A model generated the notes under the pieces. It did not search any database. It was not told the origin of the DNA and saw nothing but the letters and a program-made list of their open reading frames with translations. Of a stretch of 64,000 bases of DNA, positions 8,876 through 16,729 are shown piece by piece. The translations under genes were made by a program, and so were the position numbers. Position 1 is the first letter of the stretch. Each line of letters starts with the position of its first letter. This DNA comes from CALGLS01 sp965222105 (GTDB taxonomy: Bacteria > Bacteroidota > Bacteroidia > Chitinophagales > Saprospiraceae), in NCBI GenBank assembly GCA_965222105.1, contig CBDCTQ010000024.1, forward strand, positions 89,287 through 153,286, in the 5' to 3' direction.

Positions 8876-9448
8876 CTAATAGACGAAAGGGAGCAGCCTC
8901 CAGGTTTTGGAGGTATAAGCCATCCAGGTTGGCCCAAAATGGCGATGAAGTACCTGTTCTTCCAGGTGTACTCTATAAAGCACAACAGCTAGTGGGCCAA
9001 CGACCAACAGAAATAAAGAGACCGGGTTTTGAAAGAATAGTCCCAGTCCCAGATAATACAGCAACAAACCAGTATAGCTTGGATGCCGGATATAAGAATA
9101 AACCCCATCTGTTTTTAACTGGTGTTTTTTGTGGATAGTCAATTGAACTGTAAAATATTTACCCAGGCTGATAACTGCGATCCACCGCAGCAGAAGGCCA
9201 CCTACGATCAGCGTTATCGCAAAACGATCCGGTGATGTCGGGAAGAGAGCCGGATCCCCCTGCCAAAAATAAACGCCAAGACTAAACAACAAAACCATCG
9301 GGATCACCCACCGAAACCACATCAGACTATTGTCATCTTCTGACGACAACTGTTGCATCGGCACAGCACTTTTAAACCAATTGATGGCCAACCCCGATCC
9401 AATGATGACTGAACAAAACAAAAGGATGTAAACCGTCCGGCTTTCCAT
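8876..9448 (-). CDS. Isoprenylcysteine carboxyl methyltransferase (ICMT/PEMT) family membrane protein
   Basis: 190-residue polytopic protein with about five hydrophobic segments. The C-terminal third has the ICMT/PEMT signature: TDGVYSYIRHPSYTGLLL near residue 130 (RHPxYxG, cofactor-binding region) and HLEEQVLHRHFGPTWMAYTS near 165 (the E..L...FG..Y.AY block). Family members methylate a carboxylate, phospholipid headgroup or amine from SAM inside the membrane. Substrate is unknown. It lies on the minus strand inside an otherwise plus-strand group of lipid genes, convergent with the CarS-like gene (6 bp between stop codons) and divergent from the CDP-alcohol phosphatidyltransferase gene (26 bp between starts), so a shared bidirectional promoter is likely there. 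Confidence 0.75.
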   Translation of the reverse strand: MESRTVYILLFCSVIIGSGLAINWFKSAVPMQQLSSEDDNSLMWFRWVIPMVLLFSLGVYFWQGDPALFPTSPDRFAITLIVGGLLLRWIAVISLGKYFTVQLTIHKKHQLKTDGVYSYIRHPSYTGLLLYYLGLGLFFQNPVSLFLLVVGPLAVVLYRVHLEEQVLHRHFGPTWMAYTSKTWRLLPFVY

Positions 9449-9474
9449 ATTCTTCTTCTTTCAATCCAACTACT

Positions 9475-10053
9475 ATGAAAATACCCTTAAATATACCCAA
9501 TATTCTCTCACTCTACCGGTTGGTCGTGTTTCCATTGGTGCTTTTTTGGGCGCTGACAGGGCGGGAATCCCTGTTCGTATTTTTCATATGCCTCAATTTG
9601 ATAACCGATATACTGGACGGACTTATCGCACGCACTTTCAATATGCAAACCGAGATAGGAGCCCGGCTCGATTCCATTGCCGATTTAGGGACGTATATTT
9701 TGGCGATCCTGGGGATATTTTTATTTCAGTGGGATGCTTTTTACCCCCATCGCCACTCTTTCTTCATTTTCATTGGCTTGTTTGTGGGGTCGTATGTGTT
9801 GGCATTGGTCAAGTTTGGCCGTATGCCGAGTCTGCATCTCTATTCCTGGAAAATTGGAGGGTATATCCAGGGATTTTTTTTCTTTGTATTGTTTGTTTTT
9901 GGTTTCGATGTTCATTTTTATTACATAATGGTGGTCTGGGGCATTCTGGCCTTTACAGAACACATCGTTATTCAGCTTTTGCTGGAAGAGCTGATTTCAA
10001 ACGCCAAGGGTTTGTACTGGTTGTTGAAAGAGCGGGGTTTTGGTGGCTTTTGA
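9475..10053 (+). CDS. CDP-alcohol phosphatidyltransferase
   Basis: 192-residue integral membrane enzyme. Residues about 43-68 carry the complete family signature D-x2-D-G-x2-A-R-x8-G-x3-D-x3-D, read as DILDGLIAR...GARLDSIAD. It swaps CMP of a CDP-linked lipid for an alcohol (glycerol phosphate, serine, inositol phosphate or similar). About five or six membrane helices; length is normal for PgsA/Pss-type enzymes. The acceptor alcohol cannot be inferred. Next to a CarS-like CDP-lipid synthase this could complete a headgroup-attachment step on an unusual lipid. The start ATG at 9475 is 26 bp from the divergent ICMT-like gene. Confidence 0.85.
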   Translation: MKIPLNIPNILSLYRLVVFPLVLFWALTGRESLFVFFICLNLITDILDGLIARTFNMQTEIGARLDSIADLGTYILAILGIFLFQWDAFYPHRHSFFIFIGLFVGSYVLALVKFGRMPSLHLYSWKIGGYIQGFFFFVLFVFGFDVHFYYIMVVWGILAFTEHIVIQLLLEELISNAKGLYWLLKERGFGGF

Positions 10054-10134
10054 AGGAGGCTATTTTCACATCTCAAAACCTTGTTTTCTTCATGGTAATG
10101 TGCATTTTTGCCCGGTAAAACAACGCAAACCAAC

Positions 10135-10890
10135 ATGACCCACCAACAATTCCTCACCCTAACCTACTTGTGGATCGGCCTGGCACTGATCGTCTTCGTC
10201 GTCAACCTCTTCGTCAAAGCGCCCTATGGCCGACATACCCACCGCAACTGGGGCCCGCTGATCGACAACCGGCTGGGGTGGATCATCATGGAGTTGCCGG
10301 CGCTGGTGGTCTGTCCGTTGTTTTTCTATTTTGGCAGCGGTGAGAAGGGGGTGGTGGCTTGCCTGGCGGTGGGCCTATGGCTGCTGCACTACGTACACCG
10401 GGTGTTGGTCTATCCCTTTCGCATCAAGACCAGGGGCAAACGGATTCCGCTGGCGATCGTGGGGTCGGCCATTTTCTTCAACTGCATCAACGGGTTTTTA
10501 TGCGGGTATTTTTTGGGCAACCTGGCCACCTATCCTGCCGGGTGGATGAGCAGTCTGCCCTTTGTTGTGGGACTCTTGTTGTTTGTCGGTGGAATGGGGG
10601 TCAATCTGCATTCGGACACCATCCTCATCGGTTTGCGCAAACCGGGGGAGACGGGGTACAAAATCCCCCGGGGCGGGCTGTTCCGATGGATTTCCTGCCC
10701 CAATCATTTCGGAGAGATCGTGGAGTGGGTGGGCTTTGCCTTGATGACCTGGTCGGCGCCCACCCTGGCTTTTGCCGTTTGGACGGCGGCCAACCTCATC
10801 CCCAGGGCACTGGCTCACCACGGGTGGTATCATCGCCAATTTCCAGATTATCCGGCCGGGCGGCGGGCTGTTTTGCCTTTCGTAGTGTAG
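10135..10890 (+). CDS. Steroid 5-alpha-reductase (SRD5A) family membrane protein
   Basis: 251 residues from ATG at 10135 (a TTG 27 bp upstream is less likely). About six membrane segments; the C-terminal half holds the family core: GLFRWISCPNHFGEIVEWVG near residue 180, with the conserved Asn-His-Phe/Tyr-Glu-x-x-E-W, and HHGWYHRQFPDYP near 230, then RRAVLPF at the C-terminus. SRD5A-fold enzymes reduce an enone or polyprenol double bond with NADPH. In this neighbourhood an isoprenoid substrate, for instance an allylic or polyprenyl chain, is plausible but inferred. The gene lies 81 bp after the CDP-alcohol phosphatidyltransferase on the same strand. Confidence 0.75.
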   Translation: MTHQQFLTLTYLWIGLALIVFVVNLFVKAPYGRHTHRNWGPLIDNRLGWIIMELPALVVCPLFFYFGSGEKGVVACLAVGLWLLHYVHRVLVYPFRIKTRGKRIPLAIVGSAIFFNCINGFLCGYFLGNLATYPAGWMSSLPFVVGLLLFVGGMGVNLHSDTILIGLRKPGETGYKIPRGGLFRWISCPNHFGEIVEWVGFALMTWSAPTLAFAVWTAANLIPRALAHHGWYHRQFPDYPAGRRAVLPFVV

Positions 10891-10976
10891 ATGTGGTGGG
10901 TTTCATTTCAAATTGTCGCGGAACAACTGTAATTTTGCGAAAGCCAACCCGTTTTATTTACAAAAACAACCATATC

Positions 10977-11483
10977 ATGTATAAAACCAGTTTAATCATC
11001 GCCCTGCTCGCAACAGCGTTGCTGGCCTGCAACAGTTCTAATACCTCAGAAGCCACTACCGATCATGTGGCCAAACCCGGCCAGCAGTATTTCGGCGATA
11101 AGATCAATGACAACGATGCCATTCCCTACACCGCCATGCTGACGCAAATGGCCGAAAAGGACTCCTTTCCCGCCAAGGTACGGGGCCGCGTGGCCGAAGT
11201 ATGCCAGGTGAAAGGTTGCTGGATGAACATCACTGCAGAGGGAAAGGAAGATATGTTCGTCAAGTTCAAAGACTACGGTTTCTTTATGCCGCTCGACTGC
11301 TCCGGCAAAGAGGTCATTATGGACGGATACGCCTTTCGGGAAACGACTTCGGTGGAAGAACTCCGCCACTACGCCTCCGATGAAGGTAAATCGGCTGAAG
11401 AGATCGCCGCCATTACCGAACCGGTGGAAGAGCTCAAATTTTTGGCTTCCGGCATTATTTTGCTCGATGAAGCTGTGGAGTAA
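10977..11483 (+). CDS. DUF4920 lipoprotein
   Basis: 168 residues from ATG at 10977; a longer upstream frame lacks a signal. Residues 1-18 form a lipoprotein signal ending LLAC with the lipidated Cys at 18. The mature part matches the DUF4920 pattern: QYFGDKI, VRGRVAEVCQVKGCWMNI with two Cys at the centre (near residues 82-88), and DCSGKEVIMDGYAF. The VC..KGCWM motif resembles a small metal- or redox-binding site, but function is not established. TAATTTTG at 10930-10937 fits the -7 consensus TAnnTTTG and precedes the ATG by 39 bp, with a TTTC at about 10906 in the -33 position; this is weak support for its own promoter. Confidence 0.8.
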   Translation: MYKTSLIIALLATALLACNSSNTSEATTDHVAKPGQQYFGDKINDNDAIPYTAMLTQMAEKDSFPAKVRGRVAEVCQVKGCWMNITAEGKEDMFVKFKDYGFFMPLDCSGKEVIMDGYAFRETTSVEELRHYASDEGKSAEEIAAITEPVEELKFLASGIILLDEAVE

Positions 11484-11550
11484 GATGTTACTCTCAAAAT
11501 AGTCGGGGCCGAAATTTAGAATTTTGACCAGCGGTGTTAGATACAACAAC

Positions 11551-13776
11551 ATGCAACTTAAAGTCAACCATACTTCCCTGTTCAAAATTCTAAGTTCAAT
11601 CTTTTTCGTATTCTGGGCTGTTGTGCCAACAATACGCGCTCAGGACATGGATTTGGCCGACAGCTTACAACAACTTTTGCGGCAAGCTGCCGATGACCGC
11701 CAAAAAGTAGACTGGCTCAACGACCTGGCCTGGGAATATAAATTCGACGACCCCGCCCTGGCCCGTCAACATCTCAACAATGCTATTACACTAGCTGATC
11801 AATTAGCTTATAAGAAAGGAAAAGGCCAGGCCTACAACAACCTGGGCGTGGTGGAAACCATACACGGCAATACTGCTCTGGCCATAGCGCACTACTCCGA
11901 AGCCCTCGCCATCCGACGATCGCTCGACGATCAAAAAGGCGTGGCCTCCCTGTACAACAACATCGGCAACCTCTATGCTCAGCAAGACAGCTTCGGGGCG
12001 GCCATCAACAACCTCAAGCAATCGCTCGCCATCCGCGAATCGCTCCAAGATACCCAACGCATTGCCAGGGTACACTACAATCTGGCAGACGTCTACGAGT
12101 CGGTAAGCGATTATACTACGGCACTCGACCACGCCTTTGCTTTTCGCGAATGGTCGGCGCTCACCGACGATTCGTACAATCAATTGCTCGCCAACCAATT
12201 GATGGGCAACATCTTTACCGAACTGGAACGGTGGGAGGAAGCCGGGCACCACTTTCGGCAGGCCGTTGCTCAGGCCGAACAACTGGACGACGAACGGGAA
12301 CTGGCCGCCGCCTACAACAACCTCGCCAACCATAAAGACGACCTGGGCGAAAAAGCCTACAAAGACGACCGCTTCTCAGAAGCACTCCCCCTTTTCAATG
12401 AGGCCGTTGACTTGCACCAAAAGGCCTTGGCCTTGCGGCAAAAAACAGAAGAAAATGCTGCCGTCAGCGACAGCTACAACAATTTGGGTGTAGTACACAA
12501 AAATTTCGGAAGCTACTACGATGACCTGGAAAACCCCGATTCGGCTGCATATTGTTATAAACAAGCGCTTCAATATTTTAACCAATCACTTCAACTCCGG
12601 ACAGAAGCCGATGACCAGCAAGGCCTCATGGAAGTGTACAACGGCATAGGGGATGTAAAGCGCAGGCAGCAGCACTGGCAGGAAGCATTGGACTACACCC
12701 GGCGCTATCTGGCTATTGCCAAAAATATCGACGACCGCAAATTTGAACAAAAAGCATATAAGGACCTCTCCAGGGTATTTGCCGAAAGCGGGGCTTACCA
12801 GGAAGCCTACCAATTTCGGAAAAAATACGACGAACTCCGCTACCAACGGTTGAGTGAAGATCAGGTGCGGATGAATGCCCGCCGCGAAGCTATTTTTGGC
12901 GACTTCAATAAAAAACTGGAACTGGAACGCACCGAAGCGGCATTGCGCCAGGCGGCTGTAGAGAAAAAGGCGCTTGCCATCCAGCGGGCAGCACTTGCAG
13001 GTGGCGGAATTGCATTGTTACTACTGGCCCTGTTGTTGCTCAACCGGTACCGCCTCAAAAACCGGGCAAATAAAGCCCTGGAAGAAAAAAATAAGATCAT
13101 AGAATCGGAACGCCAAAAATCGGACGACCTGCTGCACAACATCCTTCCAGGAGAGATCGCCGCCGAACTCAAGCAGCACCACAAAACCACTGCCCGGCAT
13201 TACAAATCGGTGTCGGTGCTTTTTACCGATTTCAAGTCGTTTACAAAGGCCACCGAGCAGATGACGGCGGCGGAATTGGTCGACCTATTGGACCGCTGTT
13301 ACCGCCATTTCGATGAAATTGTTAGCCAGTATGGGGTCGAGAAGATCAAAACCATCGGCGACGCCTACATGGCCGCTGCGGGGTTGCCCACGCCCAACGA
13401 CACCCATGCGCACGACATGGTACGGGCGGGGCTGGCCATGCAGCAGGCCATGCGGCAAATAAATGCAGAACAGGTCGGCAAGGGGTTGCCCGAATTGCCC
13501 ATGCGGGTGGGCATCCACAGCGGGCCGGTAGTGGCCGGAGTGGTGGGCAGTAAAAAATTTGCTTACGACATATGGGGCGATGCGGTCAATCTGGCAGCCC
13601 GGATGGAGTCGGGCGGAATGCCTGGCGAGGTAAATATTTCTGCTGCTACCTTTGGGTTGATCAAAAATACCTTCCAATGCCAGCACCGGGGCAGGTTTGA
13701 AGCCAAAAATAAGGGGGAAATCGATATGTATTTTGTAGTTGGAGAGAAAGATATTTCTGAACCGGCGCAGTTGTAG
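11551..13776 (+). CDS. Membrane-bound TPR-containing class III adenylate cyclase
   Basis: 741 residues from ATG at 11551, followed by a signal/anchor ending IRAQ. Residues about 40-430 hold at least seven TPR motifs (repeated AYNNLGVV..., A..Y..AL.I), then a coiled coil with one membrane helix near 490-505, then a class III nucleotide cyclase domain (about 550-730). Metal ligands are visible in LFTDFKSFT and IGDAYM; the purine-specifying pair is Lys in IKTIGD and Asp in YDIWGD, which in this family selects ATP, so cAMP formation is predicted. The domain order (extracytoplasmic TPR sensor, helix, cyclase) is common in Bacteroidota. A terminator-like hairpin follows at 13987. Confidence 0.88.
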   Translation: MQLKVNHTSLFKILSSIFFVFWAVVPTIRAQDMDLADSLQQLLRQAADDRQKVDWLNDLAWEYKFDDPALARQHLNNAITLADQLAYKKGKGQAYNNLGVVETIHGNTALAIAHYSEALAIRRSLDDQKGVASLYNNIGNLYAQQDSFGAAINNLKQSLAIRESLQDTQRIARVHYNLADVYESVSDYTTALDHAFAFREWSALTDDSYNQLLANQLMGNIFTELERWEEAGHHFRQAVAQAEQLDDERELAAAYNNLANHKDDLGEKAYKDDRFSEALPLFNEAVDLHQKALALRQKTEENAAVSDSYNNLGVVHKNFGSYYDDLENPDSAAYCYKQALQYFNQSLQLRTEADDQQGLMEVYNGIGDVKRRQQHWQEALDYTRRYLAIAKNIDDRKFEQKAYKDLSRVFAESGAYQEAYQFRKKYDELRYQRLSEDQVRMNARREAIFGDFNKKLELERTEAALRQAAVEKKALAIQRAALAGGGIALLLLALLLLNRYRLKNRANKALEEKNKIIESERQKSDDLLHNILPGEIAAELKQHHKTTARHYKSVSVLFTDFKSFTKATEQMTAAELVDLLDRCYRHFDEIVSQYGVEKIKTIGDAYMAAAGLPTPNDTHAHDMVRAGLAMQQAMRQINAEQVGKGLPELPMRVGIHSGPVVAGVVGSKKFAYDIWGDAVNLAARMESGGMPGEVNISAATFGLIKNTFQCQHRGRFEAKNKGEIDMYFVVGEKDISEPAQL

Positions 13777-13986
13777 TTCGAGCGTTCGACGATTTAAAAA
13801 TACCTAAAATAAAATGTCTGCGTCCAGGAATTGGCAGTAGGCGATAAGTAGCTCATTGTCAGTAAATTGCATGCGATTAGTTTGGTAAGGGGCGTTAACT
13901 TACCGTTCGGGAGTACCCGAAAAGGCAGCGAACCAGGTGGGCTGTTCGTAATACAGTTGGTTTAATGACTCAACGCTAATATAATA

Positions 13987-14042
13987 AAGCAGCCCCGTTT
14001 TACGTCTGTTGAATAGCCGTCAAGATGGGGCTGCTTATTTTA
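13987..14042 (+). terminator. Possible terminator after cyclase gene
   Basis: A perfect 10-bp inverted repeat, AAGCAGCCCC at 13987-13996 and GGGGCTGCTT at 14027-14036, with a 30-nt loop, followed by TATTTTAAA. The long loop and short T tract make it a weak intrinsic terminator. The 13777-14216 interval otherwise contains no gene that I can support. Confidence 0.4.
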
Positions 14043-14151
14043 AACACGTTATTTCTTACAGAACCGAATTTCCCTTTATTTATTCTTTTAGGTCCGTTCT
14101 TTTCGTCGAAAAGGTGGTTTTGTTCTATAAAATCACATATTGGAAGTCATT

Positions 14152-14192
14152 CAAATAAAAACTGCTCATCCATTTCAGGAACGGATGAGCAG
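14152..14192 (-). terminator. Rho-independent terminator of the tRNA-like gene
   Basis: Read on the minus strand: CTGCTCATCC, an 11-nt loop, GGATGAGCAG, then TTTTTATTTG. The 10-bp stem is perfect (14162-14171 with 14183-14192). It lies 25 bp beyond the CCA end of the tRNA-like gene at 14217-14340 and on the same strand, so that gene probably has its own transcript end. Confidence 0.75.
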
Positions 14193-14216
14193 CAATACAA
14201 ATTTCAGACATTGATC

Positions 14217-14340
14217 TGGCTGTGAGAGGAGGATTCGAACCTCCACGGAGCAGTTAGCTCTACTATATGTTCATAGAATTTATCCTGATATCTCCACCCC
14301 CGAGACAAGAGGGCATGGCTGCCTGTTTCATCATCTCACA
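14217..14340 (-). tRNA. Unusual class II tRNA-like gene, apparent anticodon GUC, 52-nt variable region
   Basis: On the minus strand the sequence folds into a cloverleaf: 7-bp acceptor stem (TGTGAGA/TCTCACA), T8 G9, a 3-bp D stem with the D loop AAACAGGCAGC, a 5-bp anticodon stem (CCCTC/GGGGG, one G-U) with loop TTGTCTC, and a canonical T arm (GGAGG-TTCGAAT-CCTCC), then discriminator G and encoded CCA. The D arm looks like tRNA-Leu. The apparent anticodon is GUC (Asp) and position 37 is a pyrimidine, which is unusual. The variable region is 52 nt, beginning with GGAG and closing with CTCC, far longer than the ~10-24 nt of normal class II tRNAs. A strong terminator follows. It may be an atypical decoding tRNA, a non-decoding tRNA-like RNA or a decayed gene. 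Confidence 0.6.
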
Positions 14341-14394
14341 ATGTTGTATTAGAGTGTTTCATTTGAAAAGAAATAACCGTTGTTATCCTTTTGT

Positions 14395-14620
14395 TTGATA
14401 ATACAAATTTAGGCATTTGGTTATTTTACTGCAAATTTTTCAGAAAAAATTTAAATTTTATCGAAAATATTTAATTTTAATTAAAATATTTGAATAATAT
14501 TCAAATTGCATATCGTTTTTCTAACTAAATTGAAAAATTATCAATAAATGGCTTGATCTATTGATCGTTTTGTTGATTTTAGCAGGTATCGTTGAAATTT
14601 TGACAACATTTTTGATGCTA
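14395..14620. other. AT-rich intergenic segment with inverted repeats
   Basis: Strongly AT-rich stretch upstream (minus-strand sense) of the tRNA-like gene. It contains the inverted repeat ATTTGAAT-AAT-ATTCAAAT near 14490 and a longer AAATATTT palindromic block near 14468. No reading frame is supportable. It may hold the tRNA-like gene's promoter, but I see no clear TAnnTTTG element on the minus strand. Confidence 0.4.
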
Positions 14621-14628
14621 CGGGCAGA

Positions 14629-14659
14629 CAAAAAAAACCTGGTCAGCGATTGACCAGGT
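14629..14659 (-). terminator. Rho-independent terminator of the small membrane protein gene
   Basis: Minus-strand reading: ACCTGGTCA, loop ATCGC, TGACCAGGT, followed by a run of eight T. The 9-bp stem is perfect (14637-14645 with 14651-14659). It lies 52 bp past the stop of the gene at 14711-15127. Confidence 0.85.
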
Positions 14660-14710
14660 GCTCGGTATTATAATGTCAACGTATTTTCCGAAAGGGGTAT
14701 AACCCTTGCA

Positions 14711-15127
14711 TCAGCTTCGTCCCCTTCCCAATAACAATCCGATTACGCCTCCTCCAATGGCTCCCATGACCAGTTGGATTACAGCGTCCACGACCAGGGT
14801 TGTTGGCGTACCCACGTTGGTGGTACCCAGCAAAATACAACCATTGACCAATGCCACCAGCAAGCCGATCAGTGCGCCGGTTTTAGCTCCGGTCACAAAG
14901 GTGCGGATGCCGGCCCACCGCTCGTAAATATAGGCGATGAGAAAAGCCAGGCAAAGATGACCCAGAAAGATCAGCGGAAGGCTGGGGCTTTGTTTTGCCA
15001 CTCCAGTGGCCGACCCCATGTTGTTGCTGAAAAAGTCACTCAACATTGTGGCATAAAAAAGGAACCCCAGGATGAAGAAAATAACGGCTCCCACCAATGT
15101 GGATAATAACATTTTTTGTGTATCCAT
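14711..15127 (-). CDS. Small four-helix membrane protein, unknown function
   Basis: 138 residues with four hydrophobic segments (about 8-28, 50-68, 80-100, 112-133), a Gly-rich last helix (GAIGGGVIGLLLG) and a short basic tail. The pattern recalls DUF1761/DUF2177-type small membrane proteins, but the match is by general shape only. A TAACTTTG (-7 type, minus strand, 15303-15310) lies about 175 bp upstream, and a strong terminator follows at 14629, so it is probably monocistronic. Function unknown. Confidence 0.7.
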   Translation of the reverse strand: MDTQKMLLSTLVGAVIFFILGFLFYATMLSDFFSNNMGSATGVAKQSPSLPLIFLGHLCLAFLIAYIYERWAGIRTFVTGAKTGALIGLLVALVNGCILLGTTNVGTPTTLVVDAVIQLVMGAIGGGVIGLLLGRGRS

Positions 15128-15358
15128 AATAGTAAAGTTTGATTACATATTGCCCTATGTTCAGGTGGGACCAGCAGGCATAGGCAGCTTACAGCCGACT
15201 CTGCTACAATGACGAAGGGTTAGCGTGGTGGAAAGACGGAAACCGGAAATCAGATTCCTGAAAGAAATGTGTTATTTGCGCTTTGCTCATAGTAGCTGCG
15301 GTCAAAGTTAACACTAAATAGGAGATTAACCCTAAAAATTGGGGAATTAAAATCTCTT

Positions 15359-16720
15359 TCAGGGCCTTATTTGATTGGTCCAGAGCTTGATCGTCGGGCA
15401 GTAATTATAAGAGGGATCTACCTGTATATAGGTGTTTTGTACCCTTTCCTGGACCCATTCGTTGAGGTGGAGTGATTTTTTTTGTTCTATGGCCGCCATT
15501 TTGATCTTGGTATAATCCAGTTCGAGGCTGGCCTTGTGGGGTTTGGTGCGCGACTTGAGCAGGACGATGCGGTAAGACGTTTCGCCGGGGCCGGTACGGA
15601 ATGGGAAGGGCTGGGAAATGTCGCCCACTTCCATGGTGTCGATGGTAAAATACACTTCCGGGTCGAGGTCGCCGATCTCAAAGAAAGTATTGCCGGTGGC
15701 GTTGTTCACCAGGTTGCCGTCGTTGGTAAAGCTCTGCTGGTTTTGGTCGGAAAAGCGTTTGACGGCCTGTGAAAAAGAGATCGAGTCGGTCAATATAAGT
15801 TCGCGTATTTCCATTAGTTTGGATTGTGCCAGTTCGAGGTCGCCGTCAGTTATTTCGGGCTTGACCAGTATGTGCCGCAGGAGGAGGCTGTTGCCGCGGC
15901 GCTCCAGTTGCTGGATGATGTGAAATCCAAATTCGGTTTCTATGAGCGGTGAAATTTCATTCACCTTCAGGTTGTAGGCGGCCGCTTCAAATTCAGGGAC
16001 GTAGCTACCCCGTTTGGCCCAGCCCAGGTCGCCGCCGACCCGCCCGGAGCCAGGATCGTCGGAGTAGAGGGTGGCCAGGTCGCCAAAGTCCTCTCCTTCT
16101 TCGAGTATGCGCGTCCGTATTTCGGTGAGTTTTTCTCTTGCCAGCCGGCCTTGTTCGTCATTGACTTTGGGTTTGTAGACGACTTCGGCCAGTTCGACTT
16201 CTGAGTTGAAGTAGGGCAAGCTGTCCACGGGTACTTTATTGAAAAAATCGCGTACTTCCGACGGCGTTATATCAATGGTGCTGACGACGGATTCGCGCAT
16301 TCGTTCTACCAGCATTTGGTTTTTGAGGTCTTCGCGCATTTTTTCTTTCATTTCGGCAGGGGTCTGGCCGTAGTATTCGTAAAACTGTTTTTCGTCGCCG
16401 TTCATCAATTGGAGGATGTGATCGAAACGGGCGTCGAGTTGGGTTTCGACTTCTTCGTCAGTGATGGGGATACTGTCCAGTTTGGCCTGGCAGAGCAGGA
16501 GGCTGTTGGCCAGCAAGTTGTCCAGGATGTTGCAACGGAAACCGTCAGGTACGGACCCTTGCTGACTGACCATGTAATTGTATTGTTCTTCCAGGTCGGA
16601 GAGCAATACCAATTCATTGCCCACCACGCCTACTACTTTGTCGATCACTTCGCGGTCCTGGGCAAGGAGGGAGCTGGATAATAACAAGCCTATGATAAAA
16701 ACAGTTGTAAGTCGAACCAT
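15359..16720 (-). CDS. SurA-type periplasmic chaperone/parvulin peptidyl-prolyl isomerase
   Basis: 453 residues with a signal peptide (MVRLTTVFIIGLLLSSSLLAQ). The N-terminal part (about 25-165) is SurA-like (VDKVVGVVGNELVLLSDLEE...). Two parvulin-like domains follow: residues about 175-275 (VELAEVVYKP..., GGDLGWAKRGSYVPEFE..., FGFHIIQ) and a more diverged one at about 280-390 (LLLRHILVKP...). SurA assists folding of outer-membrane beta-barrel proteins in the periplasm. It is the last gene of a three-gene minus-strand operon with two other isomerase-type proteins, an arrangement common in Bacteroidota. The gap to the upstream gene is 9 bp. Confidence 0.88.
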   Translation of the reverse strand: MVRLTTVFIIGLLLSSSLLAQDREVIDKVVGVVGNELVLLSDLEEQYNYMVSQQGSVPDGFRCNILDNLLANSLLLCQAKLDSIPITDEEVETQLDARFDHILQLMNGDEKQFYEYYGQTPAEMKEKMREDLKNQMLVERMRESVVSTIDITPSEVRDFFNKVPVDSLPYFNSEVELAEVVYKPKVNDEQGRLAREKLTEIRTRILEEGEDFGDLATLYSDDPGSGRVGGDLGWAKRGSYVPEFEAAAYNLKVNEISPLIETEFGFHIIQQLERRGNSLLLRHILVKPEITDGDLELAQSKLMEIRELILTDSISFSQAVKRFSDQNQQSFTNDGNLVNNATGNTFFEIGDLDPEVYFTIDTMEVGDISQPFPFRTGPGETSYRIVLLKSRTKPHKASLELDYTKIKMAAIEQKKSLHLNEWVQERVQNTYIQVDPSYNYCPTIKLWTNQIRP

Positions 16721-16729
16721 GATTTGGGT

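Noticed and set aside
10359..11483. A 374-codon frame fusing sequence upstream to the DUF4920 lipoprotein
   Set aside because: The upstream part is the shadow of the 5-alpha-reductase-like gene; the lipoprotein signal begins at 10977.
14217..14340. tmRNA or selenocysteine tRNA
   Set aside because: No tag frame or pseudoknot domain, acceptor stem is 7 bp, and the anticodon is not UCA.
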